Shown: positions 13,901-28,535, counted from the first letter of the stretch. The stretch: 64,000 bases of DNA from Turbatrix aceti (GCA_963969345.1 OZ017768.1:5108718-5172717); one strand, 5' to 3'. Numbers and translations are program-made. Notes: generated by a model not told the origin, from the sequence alone.

Positions 13901-16900
13901 GACGACGACAAAGAAGCGCACCGCATCAGCAGCATGTTGCACGATCGTCGGGGTCGTGGAACAATCCCATCCCATCCCGCATAAACCCACCAGCAAGTCA
14001 GTCAATTAATCAAATCGGGCTTGCGGTGGCGGTAGCGACACGCACCATAAATCGTCCCCTACGTCGTCGATATTCGGCTATTAATAGTCCCCCACGCAGC
14101 AGCCTATGTAACTGATAGCCTGCCGGCTAGTTCGCGAACCAACGGGCTCCATGAACGAATGCAATCACGCATGCTTCCTTTTCTGGAAAATAGTACGTTA
14201 TCAAACGAAACCGCGTGATTCTTTTAAATGCCACGCTAACAGGCTCCAGGCGCTATCTTCTACCTCCGCATCGCGAGAAAATGCAATTCATCCAGACAAA
14301 AACTCTGTGCAAACAATTTTTTTTCCACAAGCACCAGCTGGCCACCACCAACCACGACCGCCGCGCAAGACAAGAAATTTCCAGACAGTCGGGTTGGGTG
14401 GGTCGCGCGGCAATAAAGACGTCTGGGGACGCGTCGACGCGCTTTTTGATCTGGCAACCAAATTGCAACGCAGACCAGGCATTAGAAGGGTCGAAAAGCC
14501 AAAAAGGCCACTTGCCGTCCTTGTGACTCACTCGTGAGTCACGCGTGACATCAGGTGGCGCGGAAAAGAGGGAGGGAGGAGACTTTGACCGCGGGCTGAG
14601 GGCTGATAGCAGCCCCTGGGTCGACTCCGTGCTAGGCAAACTATGCACAGCTGATCGACAACAGGTGACTGACGTCAGGGAGAGGGGAAAGGAGAGTCCG
14701 CGCACGCGCCTCTGTCGGTCACGTGGATCAAAACAGACCCCTTTTTCTACCCGCGGGGCGAGGAACAAAAAAAAAGAAAGCAAACCAATCTGTGCAACCG
14801 AATTTGTCGTTTTTTTGCAGAAAAAGCCCAAAAAGCAAGGAAGAGAGAGAGATGAATGAATGACCCGACCCGAGCCTCCGCCTGTGCCATCCACCGCCGC
14901 TCCGTACCAGTGCAGGGGTGCGCAGGCAGCTAGCCGCGCGCTTGCAGGCGTCCTCGACGACGACCCGCCCTGGTGTCGTGGATCAGGTCAGCCGATTGGT
15001 CCTGCGTGCATAGGCGTTCGTGCAAAAGAGAGAGAACCTGACTGTTTTTCACAATAAAAAACTTTGACTGCTCTCAAAGTCGGAAAACAACAACAAACAA
15101 ACAAAAAGAAAGAAAGCAGCCAACACACCACTACCACGGCTCGTTCGGAGTCGATAGTAGCTCGCAGCAAGCGACGGCCGATGTTTTCGAAGCGGTGGCG
15201 GTGGCGAAACAACAACCACCAACGGGATGTTGTCGTTTTTTATAACATTTTGGAGAACAGAACATGATGTGGTGTTTCTAGTTTTAAGTGTCACAGCCCG
15301 AAGCAGCTCCGGCACGCACGCCAGCGGTCAAAAAGCCTCCAGGTGGTGTCCGTACGCCTGTTTTTGTTTTTCCTAGTCGTCCGTCGCCCAGCTGCATTTC
15401 GTAATGATGCGAACGCGTTATTTCCCCATGCTCCTGGTAGTAAACACAGTCGCGCCGCCGTCTCCTAGATCGTTTGCTTCTTTGAATCGCCTTCGCGCGT
15501 CTTCTTTATTTTTTTTCTCCCGCGCTGTTTTTTCCGGGTTTAAAAAAACAGAAATTATCGTAATTTAAAAATTCTGACGCCTAAATAGTAAATTTAATGA
15601 AAAATTGTCGTATATTAAATTTTGATAGAAATTTGAGAATTTGAGACAACTACCAAAAAAAGTGAGACAAGCACGAAACGCACTCCAATTTCGTCTTCTT
15701 TCGCCAACACGTCCTTCAAACAAAAAAAAGTCCATGGAGGTCGTTTGTAGACCGATGCTGGTCCAACTGGTAAAAAAAGATGACGACAACGACAATCAAA
15801 TCGAAAACGGAAGCCCGTCATCGCCTGCAGCGTACATACCGCCAGCTAAGCACTGAGGCCTCCTGGGAAGGATAAGGGCAAAGAACACGCACGAGGAGCT
15901 CCAACTCAAACTCCAGCGCCCGTCAAATTAGGCGTAAGTAATGCGGCAAGCCATCCATCCCCGAGAAAACCAATTGACCACCCGAGCTTCCAACTAATGG
16001 ATGCCGGAAGAAGCTCCTGCAGCGAGCATTGCTTTGTATGTAGAATCCAAATATAACAAAAAAAGGGGGGGGGGGTTTCTCCTCCCAGAATGCACCCTGT
16101 GGATGACTGCGGGGGCCCAGAGAACATTATACGGAGACTGACTGGGGAAATGAATATGAATGAGGGAAACTACATATCTAGAGAATGGAACACGACTGAT
16201 GTAAAGGAAGACACGTCGGCTAATGGCTGTGGCTGTGGCTGTGGATGCCTTTCAAGGAAGCAACCGCCTCAGCCGCCTCCGCCAGCCACGATCACCGGGT
16301 GCATCTGACACGGACGAGCCAGCTGGAGGCCCCACGCAGCGGAACCAGCCAGTACCGATGTGCGCTTCAAAACTAAGTAAGCGACACTGAACATAGAAAT
16401 ATGTATTGAAATCAGAGCCTTCCAGCTCGTGGCACAGCTGCAGCTGCGACAAGTCAAATGCATTCGTGAAAAAAAAAGAGGCGAGAAAAAAAGGGACTTC
16501 CTTTGGCGTCGCAGCCAGCCAGCCAGTCTCGACGGTCCGGTCCCCCGTCGACGCTAGGCTGTTAAAAAATTGCTACACATGTTTTTCAGCAGACGAAGGC
16601 GCCGCCAAGAAATTAACCCACGCAGCATGGCAACAGGGCCGCGGCCGATGCCTTCCAGTACACCACGCCGGCTAATGCGTCCGCGGGTACCCAGCCAATT
16701 ACATACATACGCGGTGTTTGCCTTCGCAGCGATCTATAAATATTGCAAATGACGAATAACGCCCGAGGCACCAAGCGACCGAGAAATCCAGCCAAACGAG
16801 CTGCCTTTGCGGGAACGAGACCTATCGGGACTCAACCCAGTCATAACCACAATCACAGGTGACGGACGGGACCCAGGTTCTGCCCGGGACGGCCGTCCGC

Positions 16901-19900
16901 CGGGAGTCAACATACATAATACCTACTCCCCCTCGATCGCCTCGAGGCTCAAGAAATAAAATGAAAGAAGGTAACATTTACACAAGCAAAAATCAACCAG
17001 CGAGAAAAATCGTCGAAGCACAAAGACAGACCCCAGGGATTTTTTTGGACCGCTCCGCACCCCAGAATGAATCAAAGAAAGCTCATGTTCAGCTCAGAAC
17101 AAAACAGACACGACTTTTAAAAATCGAACGAAACTGCGTATTACAAAGTTCTTTTTTTTTCCTCACGCATCAAATTAACGTCGTTTTTTGAGGTCAACGA
17201 GTAGAAAAAAAAGAGGGGTGTTAGGCGAAAAAATCTTTTAAAATGAGGGCTGGCTGACAAAAAACGAAAAAATAAATCACGGACACAAAGAAGCTCCAAA
17301 GCACCGATCAGACAGGTGGAAGGTGTCGAACTCGAACTCTCGAACTCAAACTCGACCTCTGTCCCTGCAGTCGCTTCAAGTGCTATCTTTGTTACGCCAC
17401 ACCTCTAGACCTGTTGCAAAGTGACAGGGCCCGTTCTGCTGACAGCTGGCATCCCGAATTACAGCAACTGACGCAGTGCCGCGTCTGCTGCTGTGGATTG
17501 CGGCGTCAGAGGGCAGCCAGAGTCCGGACTCCGGACCAGACACGCCACATACGCTGCAGCAGGCTCACATCAGGCTAATTTCTGCAAAACTCGGCGCTGA
17601 GAAGCCAAGCCGGTCCCTGACAGCCCCGCAGGTCGTCCGTACGTCGGGAGGGGTGGAGGGGTGATTCAAAAGAACTCCCCATGAGCGCATGATTTTTTTT
17701 TGTGGATCGTAAAAAAATAAAGAGAGTTCGCTCGCAATTTGTGTTTACGCAATTCAATTTTCTATCGCGTGCGTGTGTACAAAACGGGTAAAACCTGCTC
17801 CAGTTCGGTCTGTTGCCACCCCAAAGAATTACGGTACGGTACGACTTCGGGATTCCCCAGGTAAGTGAGCTTTTACAACCGATCACAAAAAGGAATTCCC
17901 AAAAATTCCAGGTGGTTTGCGATGCGTACAATTGACTTTTGGTTCTGCTAGATCATACAGACTGAGAATAGATCTCGAGGGAAGATAAGAAGGCAGAAAG
18001 CACCCGGGAAATCCGCGTTCAAGCAATCACGAGCCCCTGGGCCTGGGCCTGGCTTCGGGCGCAGGGAAGGCAGCGGAAGCATGCACCCAAGCTCGCTTTT
18101 TCTTTTTCTCGTCATTGTCATTGAAAACAATGACGAAAAAATTTGGTGACAAGAAGCAAAACACAAAGAAGAGCATCGGTCGGCGCATAACTTAGTATAC
18201 AATTCTGGTTGCCCTTTACGACGACGATGAAGAAGACGAAGAAGACGCGACAAAGCCAACCGTGACTCGCCGAGCTCCATGCCTCCAAAACCCCTCCAAC
18301 AACGAAAAAGAAAAACAGACTTCGATCGGAGCAAAACCGGATAGCGGAGGAGACGGAGCCTGCCCGGGGGATGATCGAACGCCGTGGGCTAGGCTAGACC
18401 GACCGATCCCTGGCTTTGCTTCGTCATGAGACCAAAATTCGATTCGAATAACGGGGCATGAGTCAGATCCGAGGACGACCTTGCCGCTCTGCGGTGTCTG
18501 CAGATTCACGAGTCAGATTGACTCTTCGAAGAGCGCATGCACTCTGTTTGGCTTGGACTTATCAGACAGGTGCACCTAGGTCTAGGGGGCTGGGGGAGGG
18601 GTCGTTAATGAGATGGGTAAAGAAAAAATCTCTTTCATCCAAATATTTAACAGAAGATTGAAGATTTTCAAGCTTCTTAGGAACAAAAAAGACCACGTGT
18701 GACCGGCAAAGAGATGAGATGAATACATACGCGGATGAAAGCCAGGGTTGCCAGGGGAGGGGATTGTGCCAGCAAAATGCTGTAGGGATATATATGCCTC
18801 GTTACTTTTTTTTCAGAAAAAAATGCCAGAACTAAAAAATTGCTTTGCAGTATGTATCCTGGTACAATTTTCAGGGAAGGAAGAAGACATGCCTTAGGCA
18901 AAGAGGAAAAAATACATATGGAAAGAAGCCCAGGCCCGGCAGACGTCTGGCGACAACGACAACGACAAAGCCAAGCCTGGCAGGGCATAAAAAAAGGATA
19001 TGCGCATGCCATTTGTACTAACATGCAGCATGGCTAACGAGCTTGGTGGGGGAGGTCTTGGGCCGTGACGCGACGACGTACATAGCAGCCAGCCGTCGAC
19101 CCACTTTCCTTATTTAGCGGGTGCAAAAAAAATAGCAGCCATAACATTGCGCAACAAAACTCAAGCAAAAAAAATAGCCTAGCGCCGTCGAGTCGGGCAC
19201 GCTTCTGACGACAAAATACATACGACTCCACACGCCCGTCTATGCCACCAGGCAGAAAAAAAAAGAAAGCAAAGAGCTTTAGAAATTTCAACAATCCTTC
19301 GCCTTCGCCGTTGTTGCCTTATTTGGGCTCTCCGTGGCCTTCGAGGGCCAGCCACGCCTGCTCGCAGGCACGCAGGCCGTCGAGGAGTGGCCAGCTAACT
19401 ACGCAGAGGCCAAGGAATGCGCGCGCGTGCCGTCGTTGCCTTCGGCGGTCAGGGGAACTTAGCTGTCACGGCCAGTGGCACCAAACTTGACTCAAGCGCG
19501 CTTCATCATGGCACAAAAAATAAACGCAGGCCATGCATATTGTTGTTTATTTTCCGGCCGGCACCGGCAGCAGCAGGGATGACTCGACTCGGGTAGGCTT
19601 TGTTGACATGGCCAAGGTTCGAGACTCGAGATTGCCTTTACATATTAGGTACGCGTAACTCAATACGCAGCAACACACAAGTTTTTTGAATTTTTTGATG
19701 AGAGTACAAAAAATTGTAAAAGCGTGGAAATGACAAAAAATTATAAATAAAAATTGACGGAATCCAAAAAAATTAAAAAAAAGCTAACCGTTTGTCGCTG
19801 TCGTTCCATAGCACAAGCTTGGTAGGTCCGGTAGCGAAGCTACAAAAAATTTTATTCAGAAAAGGCACCGTAGTCAGGCAAAACACCATTCCACAACGGA

Positions 19901-22900
19901 AAAAATATGTGTTTTTAGACAGAATTCACACTACAGGTATCCGAGGAATGGAAAACCCCAGATGAGTCGTCTAGAAGTTTCTTCGTGGCAAACAAGTAGT
20001 AACTCCGACAACAAACAAAACGTAAAATTTATAGTACAAGTTTGTTGCCATAGATGATGACAAACGAACAGCGTCGGAGAACGGAGGCAGGAGGAGTTCC
20101 ACGCACTCTCACCTGCCCAAACTACTGCCTGCCTGCGCTTTGTGATCTCTGCGACCGACTGTAAAAACTTCTCGGTTTCCCCGCCGGGCTGCCCCCTACG
20201 AAGGACGCCCCGCCTTCCGAGTCTCCCTGATTCTGGGGAACTCGTTCGGTCTCGTGTCTTTCTAAAAATTTAGTTGCTGGAAGGGAAGCCGGCTAACAAA
20301 GCGGGCAAAGGTCGGGAAAAGTGTAAAAATGGAAGTCGGACAGATTTCATCACGCCAGACCGGATTAGTGTTCCGTTGGAAGCTGGACGGCATGCATAGC
20401 GAAACCGGCTGCGCTTAGAGCCAGGGCAATCCAGGGGCCAAACGCCATGCATAAACGCAATCTTAGATATCTACTCTTCTCAAGCGGACGTGCCGTGCCG
20501 TTCAAGACAGGAAGCGTGACGCAACGTGAATGCACGCTCAACACACCACAAAGCAAGACGGCTCCGAGCATCCATCCTCCGAGAGGGGCAATAAACCAGG
20601 GGCGAACGACCAAAGACGACCGCAGGAAGGTTAAAATATGTAGTTGATTTCACCGATGAACAAACAATCAGGATGACGAAAAAATAGTCAGCGACCAAAT
20701 TTAGATGCCTGACAAAAGATAACCGTCGACGCACGTTCCCAAAAAGAACTCGGTGATAACAGTTTAAAAATATTTTGTCCATTTCGGTCCTATTATTTAA
20801 AAACAGACGTAAGCAACCTGACAGCCGTAAGTAAGTACGGCGGGGTCTCTGACAACAACTGACACTCCGGCAAAAATAACGTGACCTAACAAGGGTTCTG
20901 CAACAGATGCCGTCTGTTGCAGAGCGCAAAGCACCTCAAGAAGCAGCCCATTGCGCACCACCCCGCCAAATCCTCGCATTAATACTTGAAACGTTTGACC
21001 ACACCGCAGAAAAACACAAACAAGAAAACATGTGGACGCCGAAGGGATTTACGTGTAAACAGCGTGGTAGATGATTCTCGAATTTTTCAGACATCGAATT
21101 TTTTGTTTTTTTGCAATTAGGAGCAGCTGAGTACGGTAAACGCACCACTATGCAGGAAAATTCTAAAAATCGCGCCAAGCGACCGAAAAAAGTGCGAGAG
21201 GATTCCTAGAAGACAATTCAAAGCCCTGCCCAACAGAGATCCGCTTTATGAAAGATGAAAAAAAGCAGGAAGCTCCTTGCCACGCCCTAGATGCAAATCA
21301 CGTCAATGTCCCCCTCCCTGCATGCCAATGAGCTCCTTGAGAATGGAAAGTGCGCGTAGCCACGAGACTTCCCCCAAAAATAGCCTATGTGCATGCCGGG
21401 AGGGAGCAAAGTACCGTCCGGATGCCCGATGAAACCCCAACCCCGGAAATCCCTCTAAAAACCAACCTGAAGGTCACGCGATTGTGCGGGCTTCGGCAGA
21501 TTTCGGCACTGGTCGTAGACGTGCCATTCTCCGACCCCGTGGTAGCAAGATGACCCTGGGCAACGGCAAGCGAGTTGGCCGTGTGCTTCAGGATTCCGGG
21601 CGACACGGCCATCGTCGATGAACACAGCACGGCGGCGGACGATTTTCGTTGGGAAGCCAGCGCCGCCGCCGAAGTCAGGGGATAGGACCACACGCAGACG
21701 GTCTGCTTCTCGCCATCGGCGTCGATGATGTGGATGGGTTTGCCGTATACCGGCTGAAGTTTGCCGGATTGCGTGAAGAGTGTATTGCTGCGGATGACGG
21801 GTCGGGAGTCGGCGTCGTCCGCGGAATCGAGCGCGAAGACGTCCCGCAGTTCGCGGCCGATCAGAGAGCCGTCTTTCAGCGCCAGAAGACGGCAAACGTT
21901 GTCGTTGGATATCAGAATCTGAAAAACGAAAGGTTGAATCAAGTTTAGATCATTATTCCACCGATCCCGACTTCGGAGTCGAGAATTGAAAATCGAAGTC
22001 AACATTTTTTTTCAAAAAAGTCGATTTCGAAGAGTCGCAACTCTTTTGAAGAAAATGTAAACTTTTTGGGGTAAAATTTACCATTTTTATCAATTTTAAA
22101 CATTTCTTGTTGAAAAATCAAAAAATGCAGAAAATTGCCTAGTTTTGGTGGTTTTTTGTGCGTTTTCTATAAAAAATGTTTTTTAAATCCGTCAAAAATG
22201 AGATGCAAAAGAGTCGACCCCAATTTTTCTCAAATTTGGAACACATGTTGAGATCAATCGGATCAAATGACGCATGCATGTTCAGGTTCAAAAAAAGCTC
22301 TCTTCCCGAGTTCAGGCACGTCCCCAAAGTCCAGCGTGTGAACAAAAAGCTGTTATGCAATCTCCAATTCCCTGCTGACGTAGCGGCTCAGCCTGCACTC
22401 GTCCTAATGAATGCAAATACGCCCTCAAAATTACGCAGGCCCGAGGTAATCCCTCATTATGAATCATTTTTGGCCTCCGCCGCCGCGGCGCGCCGTAAAC
22501 GAGGGTTCTCGGGTGTCCGTACTCAACGAAAGACACGCTTGCACTCACCTCTGTACTCTTGGCGTCCACCGTGATAACCGCCTTCTTTCGGTTCTCCCTG
22601 TTGGAATTCGCATTGCTCGGATTCTGGCCTGCAAAGCTGGACTTGCGCGGCACGATGGTGACCGCGAGACCCGGATACGCCGTACCCGTGAGAGGAGGGC
22701 AGAAGTCAGAGTTGTTGTTTGACTGCTGCGGGGCAGGATGGAGGGGTGTGAAGAAGGACGAGTTGGTGAAGTGCGGAGTGAAGGCGTCCCGTGCAGAAGA
22801 CTGCGTTGACGCACCCGATGACCGCCGGCGCTCTGAATACCTCGACAGGGAGGCTGGACTGTTTGTGAGAGCATCCATTGAGTCTGAAACAAAAACGATT

Positions 22901-25900
22901 TTAATTTGAATTCATTCAAAACATATTTTTTACAGGCGAAATTCAACAAGTTCGAAAAAGAGCCCCAGGCTAAAAAATATGTTTGTACGCGGAAAGTTTT
23001 CTGACGCCTGAAAAAAACAGAAGTAAACATTTGCGAGGGATGCCGATGACTTTTGAAGCATCTTTGCAAGTTTGCACGACATTTCTCCGAACGCAGAGTT
23101 CCTAAACAACCCTGTTAGAGCCACTCATTTTCTGCAAAGCGAGTCACAGAGTGCATGCCAAAGTTCATTCTGAGAGTAAAAATTACGTGATACGTGAAAA
23201 AAAAGATTAATTGGCGCTGTGCATCTCCAAAGACCAAAAATAGAATGAATGAACTTCGAAATGACGTCTGACGTCTAACTTTGTCAGAAATACCCCCTGG
23301 GCAATTTAAAAATACGCATGGCATTTATTTAGCTACGGCATTTTTTTAATTTGAATTTAACGTCACGCCGGGTTCTGCAGAAATGCAATTGAGTGAGATA
23401 TAATAAAAAAAAAAACAAAAAACGACGTAATAAAAAGAGAAAAAAACAGCAGCACTCAATTCCAGGTAACAATAAGGGCAGGGCCATGCTCTCACTCATA
23501 TCAACCGTAATCCCGGTTACGACATCGTCGCTTGTTGCTTGACACGGCACCATTAGTCGGCAGTGTGCTTTCACACACAAAAAAGAGTGTTCGCGTGAAT
23601 AAATATGTATGTGATAATAAAAAAATAAACAATTGAGAATTCTTGGAACTGTCGATGCGAAAAATGTCTGCGGGGTGATTAAAGAAATTACTCCTATTAC
23701 AAGGCTTATCGAGTTAGTATGATGGTTGGCATAAACAACGATGACTCATTTGTCAATGGGAAAACAAACTTCGACGGACCGTGGTGTGTGTTTATGTTGC
23801 TCGAAGCACCAAATTTCCAAGTTTCATGGGGGAGACAAAAGTGCAAGCAAAGGTGGCTCTGGTGCGCTGCAGGGGATGCAAAAGCCTGCAGCGAAGGTCA
23901 GGGGACCGGAGCATTTAACAAATAAATGAAGGAAGGGACCCAGATGCATCCCACTGATGAAGGAAGCCGACTTGCCACGGGGGGATGTCCCCACGCTGAT
24001 AACGAGCGGCACATGTCGCCCCTACGAAAAACATGCGCCTGGAAGGGGAACTAGTTGAAAGTTAAACGCCACTGATGAACGAACACGAAGTTTGTCAACC
24101 GCAAACAACTTTTGAAGTGTGCCAATCCCAAAATTATCCGGCGATAAGCTTTTTATCCTGTATAAAAATCAGTTATGAGGGGGTTTAGGCAAAGCTATTT
24201 ACAATAAAAAAATGACGAATACCGGTTTTTTTGGTCATTTTTGTCGGTCTATCAGAGGCAGAAGTCGCTCACAAATCTACGGTATGACTAACTCCAAAAT
24301 AAAAAAATGCCTGCATTTTATACACCAATGAAAACGAAAAAAAACTTCTATATCCTGAATTTACGACGATAACCATGTAAGAAACCATTCTAAAACATGA
24401 CCGCAACGTTGTAAAACATTTATGATACATACTGGAGCAGGATATCCGATGCTTCAAAAACTTCTGTGGAGACAGCAGCGAGCAGAGTACTCCTCACCAC
24501 TCCTTCAACGTCACTCTGACATGAACGCAGGAGATGTCGGTGTAGATAGACACTCGAGGGACAGGGACAAGGATAGCAACAACACGAAACAGAGTTCAGG
24601 TAAACAGTCGATCACCGTTCACGTGAACTATGTAGGTGGGTTGAGATTTTGGAAATCCGTGCAAGGACAAGGATAACGTTGATGCTGAACATTGGTGGGT
24701 AAATACGAATCTAAAAAATATCCCGGCAGCAATCCGAGTCCCGAGACTCATAAAAGAGCGTGTCTTGAGACGTCCTTCCTGTCCTGGCAGTCCCCAAAAA
24801 AAGTTCAGTTCTTCATCGCGTGACAAAATCGCCAGAAAAAGCCAGAAAAGTTCCTGCTTGTGAGTCAAAGGGATTTTGGATCTTGGCAGGAAAAATTGTG
24901 TTTTCTCATGGAACTCAAAGCAGGTGAAAACAACCATTATGCCGCCTTTTAAGGTCAAGAGCGCCTTGTTAGGGAACAAAGAGGAAGTCCCACAGGCTCT
25001 GAGCGACGTCGCACGTCGCACCGGTCTACCGGGAACGAACACGAACACGAGAACGTCTACTGTTTTCTAGACAGCCAGTAAAGGTATTTACAGGGCACAA
25101 AGCCGGTGGTTTTCGGCGCAGTGTTATCTCTCCAATCCCGATAAGAGGAAAAAACCTTCTGAACGTTCAGTTCCGCATCACCGCGGCTGCGGCTTCTAGA
25201 AGAACTCAAAAACACGCCATGCAACTGACAGCTCTCTGGTAACTGCAGAAAAGGTACAAAAACATCTGCGTGACTATAAATGCCGTTTCTCGAAGCTTGA
25301 AGAAACTACGCCTTTCTTCAAAGCACCGTGCAGGCGTGAAAAGACCAAAGTTGAAGTTGAACAGTGCACGCGGATTTTTGCAGCTTATGCGCGAGCCAAA
25401 CAAGTTCGACACGAAATTGCAGAAGTTAAACTGGACGGCACAAATTTGTGAGTTGCAGCTGCGGGAGCTTCAACAAGCGTGTGTGCTTCTATCTGCGAAG
25501 AGATTTGAGAATGGAGAATTGAGAAGCAAAGTGCCATAGCGTCGGTCGAGTCGTCAGCGCCGGCTCTCGACACGGACAAGTGTCATTAGTGGGCGCAAAA
25601 ACAGCATCCCACGCGTAATTAAATCAGTCCAGCAGGCCTTTTTGGGATTTGAACGCGTGTTATGCACGGCCGTTTGCAAATCACGTACATATGTAGCCAG
25701 TCCCGGCAGAGAGGGGGGGGGGGCTGGGTGCTGTAATCGATCAACACGCGCTCCAGTCGTCCGTGGCCCGTGGCCGACCGGCCCCGGTGGATTACAAGTG
25801 CAAGGCGTGATCATCGCTTTCCCCCCGGCTCTGCGAGGCTTATTCGCGCCCCGCCAACTGTACAGCCAGCCGACGTTTGTGTCGGTTCGGTCCACCGAGT

Positions 25901-28477
25901 TTTTGGATACGCCAAAAAAAAAAATAAATACGACACGCACTTTTTTGGAAAAACAAAAAATCCCCCCTTTGGCAGTTATAACAGTTTTTGGCGCAAAAAC
26001 AAGTCCGGAAAAAACCAGGAGAGACGAAAGATGCGATGACCTTTCCAATTTATGCACCTGCATGTCAAGTTGACGGCAGCGTAAAAAATTGTGCGGCCCC
26101 GAAGAAAAGTCCCAGGCCCAGGGTGTTGTTATTTATTTGTGCAAACGCCGGAGAGGAGAAAAGAAGTGATCTCCGAACAGAGTTACTCCCCAAACTAGCC
26201 AGCGGCGAAAAAGTCGTGCGCCGAGCTTCCCCGCTCTGCATGGCGTTGAAGCGCCCGCACGTGAATTCAAATTCACAGAACAGACGTCCTTCGCTTTTCA
26301 TTGGCATTATTGAATTTTACTACACCCAACGAAATTCGTCACGGCCGAAAAAATCGCATACAAAAACAAATTCTACTAATTTTTTAAAACGCGAGCGTTC
26401 AGTTATTTGAAAAAAGTCGTCATCCTGACAACGTTTTACTTGAAAACAAATTGCAAAGCCTCACAAAATACGAAAATAGCCTGAAGGCGGTGATTCGAAA
26501 ATTTTAACAACTGCTCGCTGTCGTGTCAGTGTCAAAGATCCCCATCCAGTTTTCTGACTTGCATAAGCCTTTGTTTCAGATGCGGACTTTTACAGCCTCA
26601 AAACCAGCCAACAACTCAACAAAAGTTCTGATTCCCAAAATAATCGCGGACGCGTTTGCCCTGAAAGTGACCCCGGCGTCAGACGTCAACTGGCTTCCGG
26701 ATGAAGGAATATACATATAAATATTATGTATTTGATCACGCTACATTGCGCCGCAAAGCTGATGCTTGGTTTTTTTTAAAGCGCCCACCGCGCCCGCGGG
26801 TGCTCAAACTGAAACAATCACCGCGGTTGGGGAACGATCGCCATGTGACCAGCCGAGAGGGACCCAGAAGTGCCTGACGTCAGCCCAGGGTGCAGGTGAC
26901 TACTGATCGCTCGCCGACAATCACAATAACGATAACAACACCCAAACAATTCGAGACTCAGGGATTGGTTTGTGTGAAAAAATCCCTTTCAGAAGCTCTG
27001 AGCCTGCTTAGAAAAAAGCACCTTACAATTTTTTAAACCAGAAGCTCTCCAAAACCCTGGGAAAAGCACCTTTCCAAAAAAAAGGCTAATTTGAGTAAAA
27101 AAAGCTCGGCAGACGTCTCCTCGCACATTTTCATTTGCGCAGTGTCCTTCCTATAAATACCACCAAAATAACGCCGACAGACCCCGGCGGCGTCGAAGGC
27201 TAGGCAAACTGATCAGAAACCAAATTTAGCGCCCAAACTCGTCGGAACGCATTGCATTCATTCATTCACGATAACAAAAACAGCATCTGTGCAAACTAAT
27301 TAGACAAAAAGGAAAAAAGCCTGGCGCAGAGACAAGAAAATATTTGGAAACAAAAAAAAAGTTGAGTTGACAAAAAAACTGGTAAAAACGAGAAAGTATA
27401 TAAAAAGCCCCCAAAAATTCAGAAGTTGCGTGTTTTGACCCCGCCCCCAATCGCATGACCCCTGATCAGCGTCACGACGCTCATCGATTCCGAATCACAG
27501 CCGAAGACGGGATGTTTACCACAAATAGACTACACCCGGGTCCACGCGCTCATGTTTTTTTGCGTGATACCAAAAATAGCCTGACTGACTGACTGCCAAC
27601 TGATCCAGACAGCCTGGCAAGCGTGAGATAACGCCACGCCGCCAGGTGGTCGTTGACCGTCCCATGAGCGCGCGCGCGCGTGCATGACGCGTCAAAAATC
27701 CCTCAGAACTGAAACCTACCGGTGGAAGCGAGAAAGAAGCTGGTCGGTGTGTGGGTATGGTTATGGTAGTGGTTGAGGAGACCGATGGCCGGCGATGACG
27801 AGAATCGGTGATAGTGCTCAAGCTGGAGCTGGTGCAGGCGCTGCTTGTCGCTGGTCACGCTCCGAGGAAAGCGAAACTTTTTCTTGCCCCAGTGCGATGG
27901 GGACCAGGAAGCTGACGATTGCCGTTGATGGAAGGCGTAACCTCCGTGGGGCACGAACTGGCACAGATCAAAGTTGGGCTGCTGAAATGGGGCCGCTTGA
28001 AGCCGGGGAAAACTCTGTTTTTCCGGTTTGTTTTCGCAAAACATCCGTTTTGGGTCAAAAAAAATTTTTTTTGCCATCAAGATACCCGAAAAAAAAAAAC
28101 AACTCAAAACTCACTCTGGGGGTGTAAAAAACTGCAAAATGCTCATGACCGGTCCACGGCTTGTAGCAGCGGCTCCCGCAGCGAGATGACTCGTCAGAAG
28201 ATTCGTACTCGTCGCGCGGGGATCCGAAGGCATCGTCGGGCACGGAGTGCTGGGTTACGAGACTCGGTCTGTGGGGGTGAGTCTGTGAAAGTGGCGGCGA
28301 CGCCGAAACCTCGACAACATGAAGCGGAGCCTCGGTTGACGTGCCAGCATCCGCAGCACCAACGACGACGGTTTCAGCGTCACTCTCTTCTGGAGCCAGA
28401 GGATCGTCCATCGACGGGCAGTAAAAAAGAGCTCGCCCCGAAGCCGGAGCTGTCGAGATTGATTTTGGAGAATCCAT
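7908..28477 (-). CDS. PASK: PAS domain-containing serine/threonine kinase (PASK), 8 exons
   Basis: Eight exons join in frame: 28477-28115, 28014-27720, 22883-22549, 21918-21467, 11312-10369, 10171-9996, 9939-8460 and 8059-7908. Their total of 4197 nt gives 1398 residues plus TGA; human PASK is about 1320. Every intron is GT-AG and every phase matches. A PAS-A domain begins near residue 319 (VITVDAKSTE then ILISNDN) across exons 3-4. Further PAS-like segments lie around 700-870 and 945-985. The long exon 5 linker is rich in Ala, Pro and Ser. The kinase domain spans about 1077-1330: glycine loop GYGAFGSV, ATP lysine K1106, HRD at 1205-1207, DFG at 1225-1227, SPE at 1249-1251. Known PASK senses metabolic state and phosphorylates regulators of glycogen, insulin and protein synthesis. 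Introns 2 (4.8 kb) and 4 (10.2 kb) are very large compared with the others. The ATG at 28477 is the first in frame, with a candidate splice acceptor 58 nt upstream. Confidence 0.93.
11313..21466 (-). other. Very long intron 4 of PASK, no nested gene seen
   Basis: This 10.2-kb interval lies between the exon carrying the rest of PAS-A and the large linker exon. Open frames up to about 213 codons occur, but none shows a recognisable domain, a signal peptide or good splice logic. It contains short simple repeats (TGTGGC repeats near 16225-16245, GAAGACGA repeats near 18225-18250) and an 11-G run at 16065-16075. An alternative PASK promoter or small regulatory RNA could hide here, but nothing in the sequence proves it. 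Confidence 0.5.
22884..27719 (-). other. Long intron 2 of PASK, no nested gene seen
   Basis: This 4.8-kb interval separates exons 2 and 3. No exon of a second gene is supported on either strand. It holds an 11-G run at 25713-25723 and scattered A/T homopolymers. The flanking splice sites give a perfect phase join (one base plus two), which supports it being one intron rather than the gap between two genes. Confidence 0.5.
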
Positions 28478-28535
28478 TGAATTGTGTTTGTATTGTTTGT
28501 GGCAAAGTAATGTCTTTTTTTCAACCCGATAAGTG

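Noticed and set aside
14253..14894. 213-codon minus-strand frame inside PASK intron 4
   Set aside because: No family resemblance, mixed low-complexity composition, and overlaps other open frames; considered chance.
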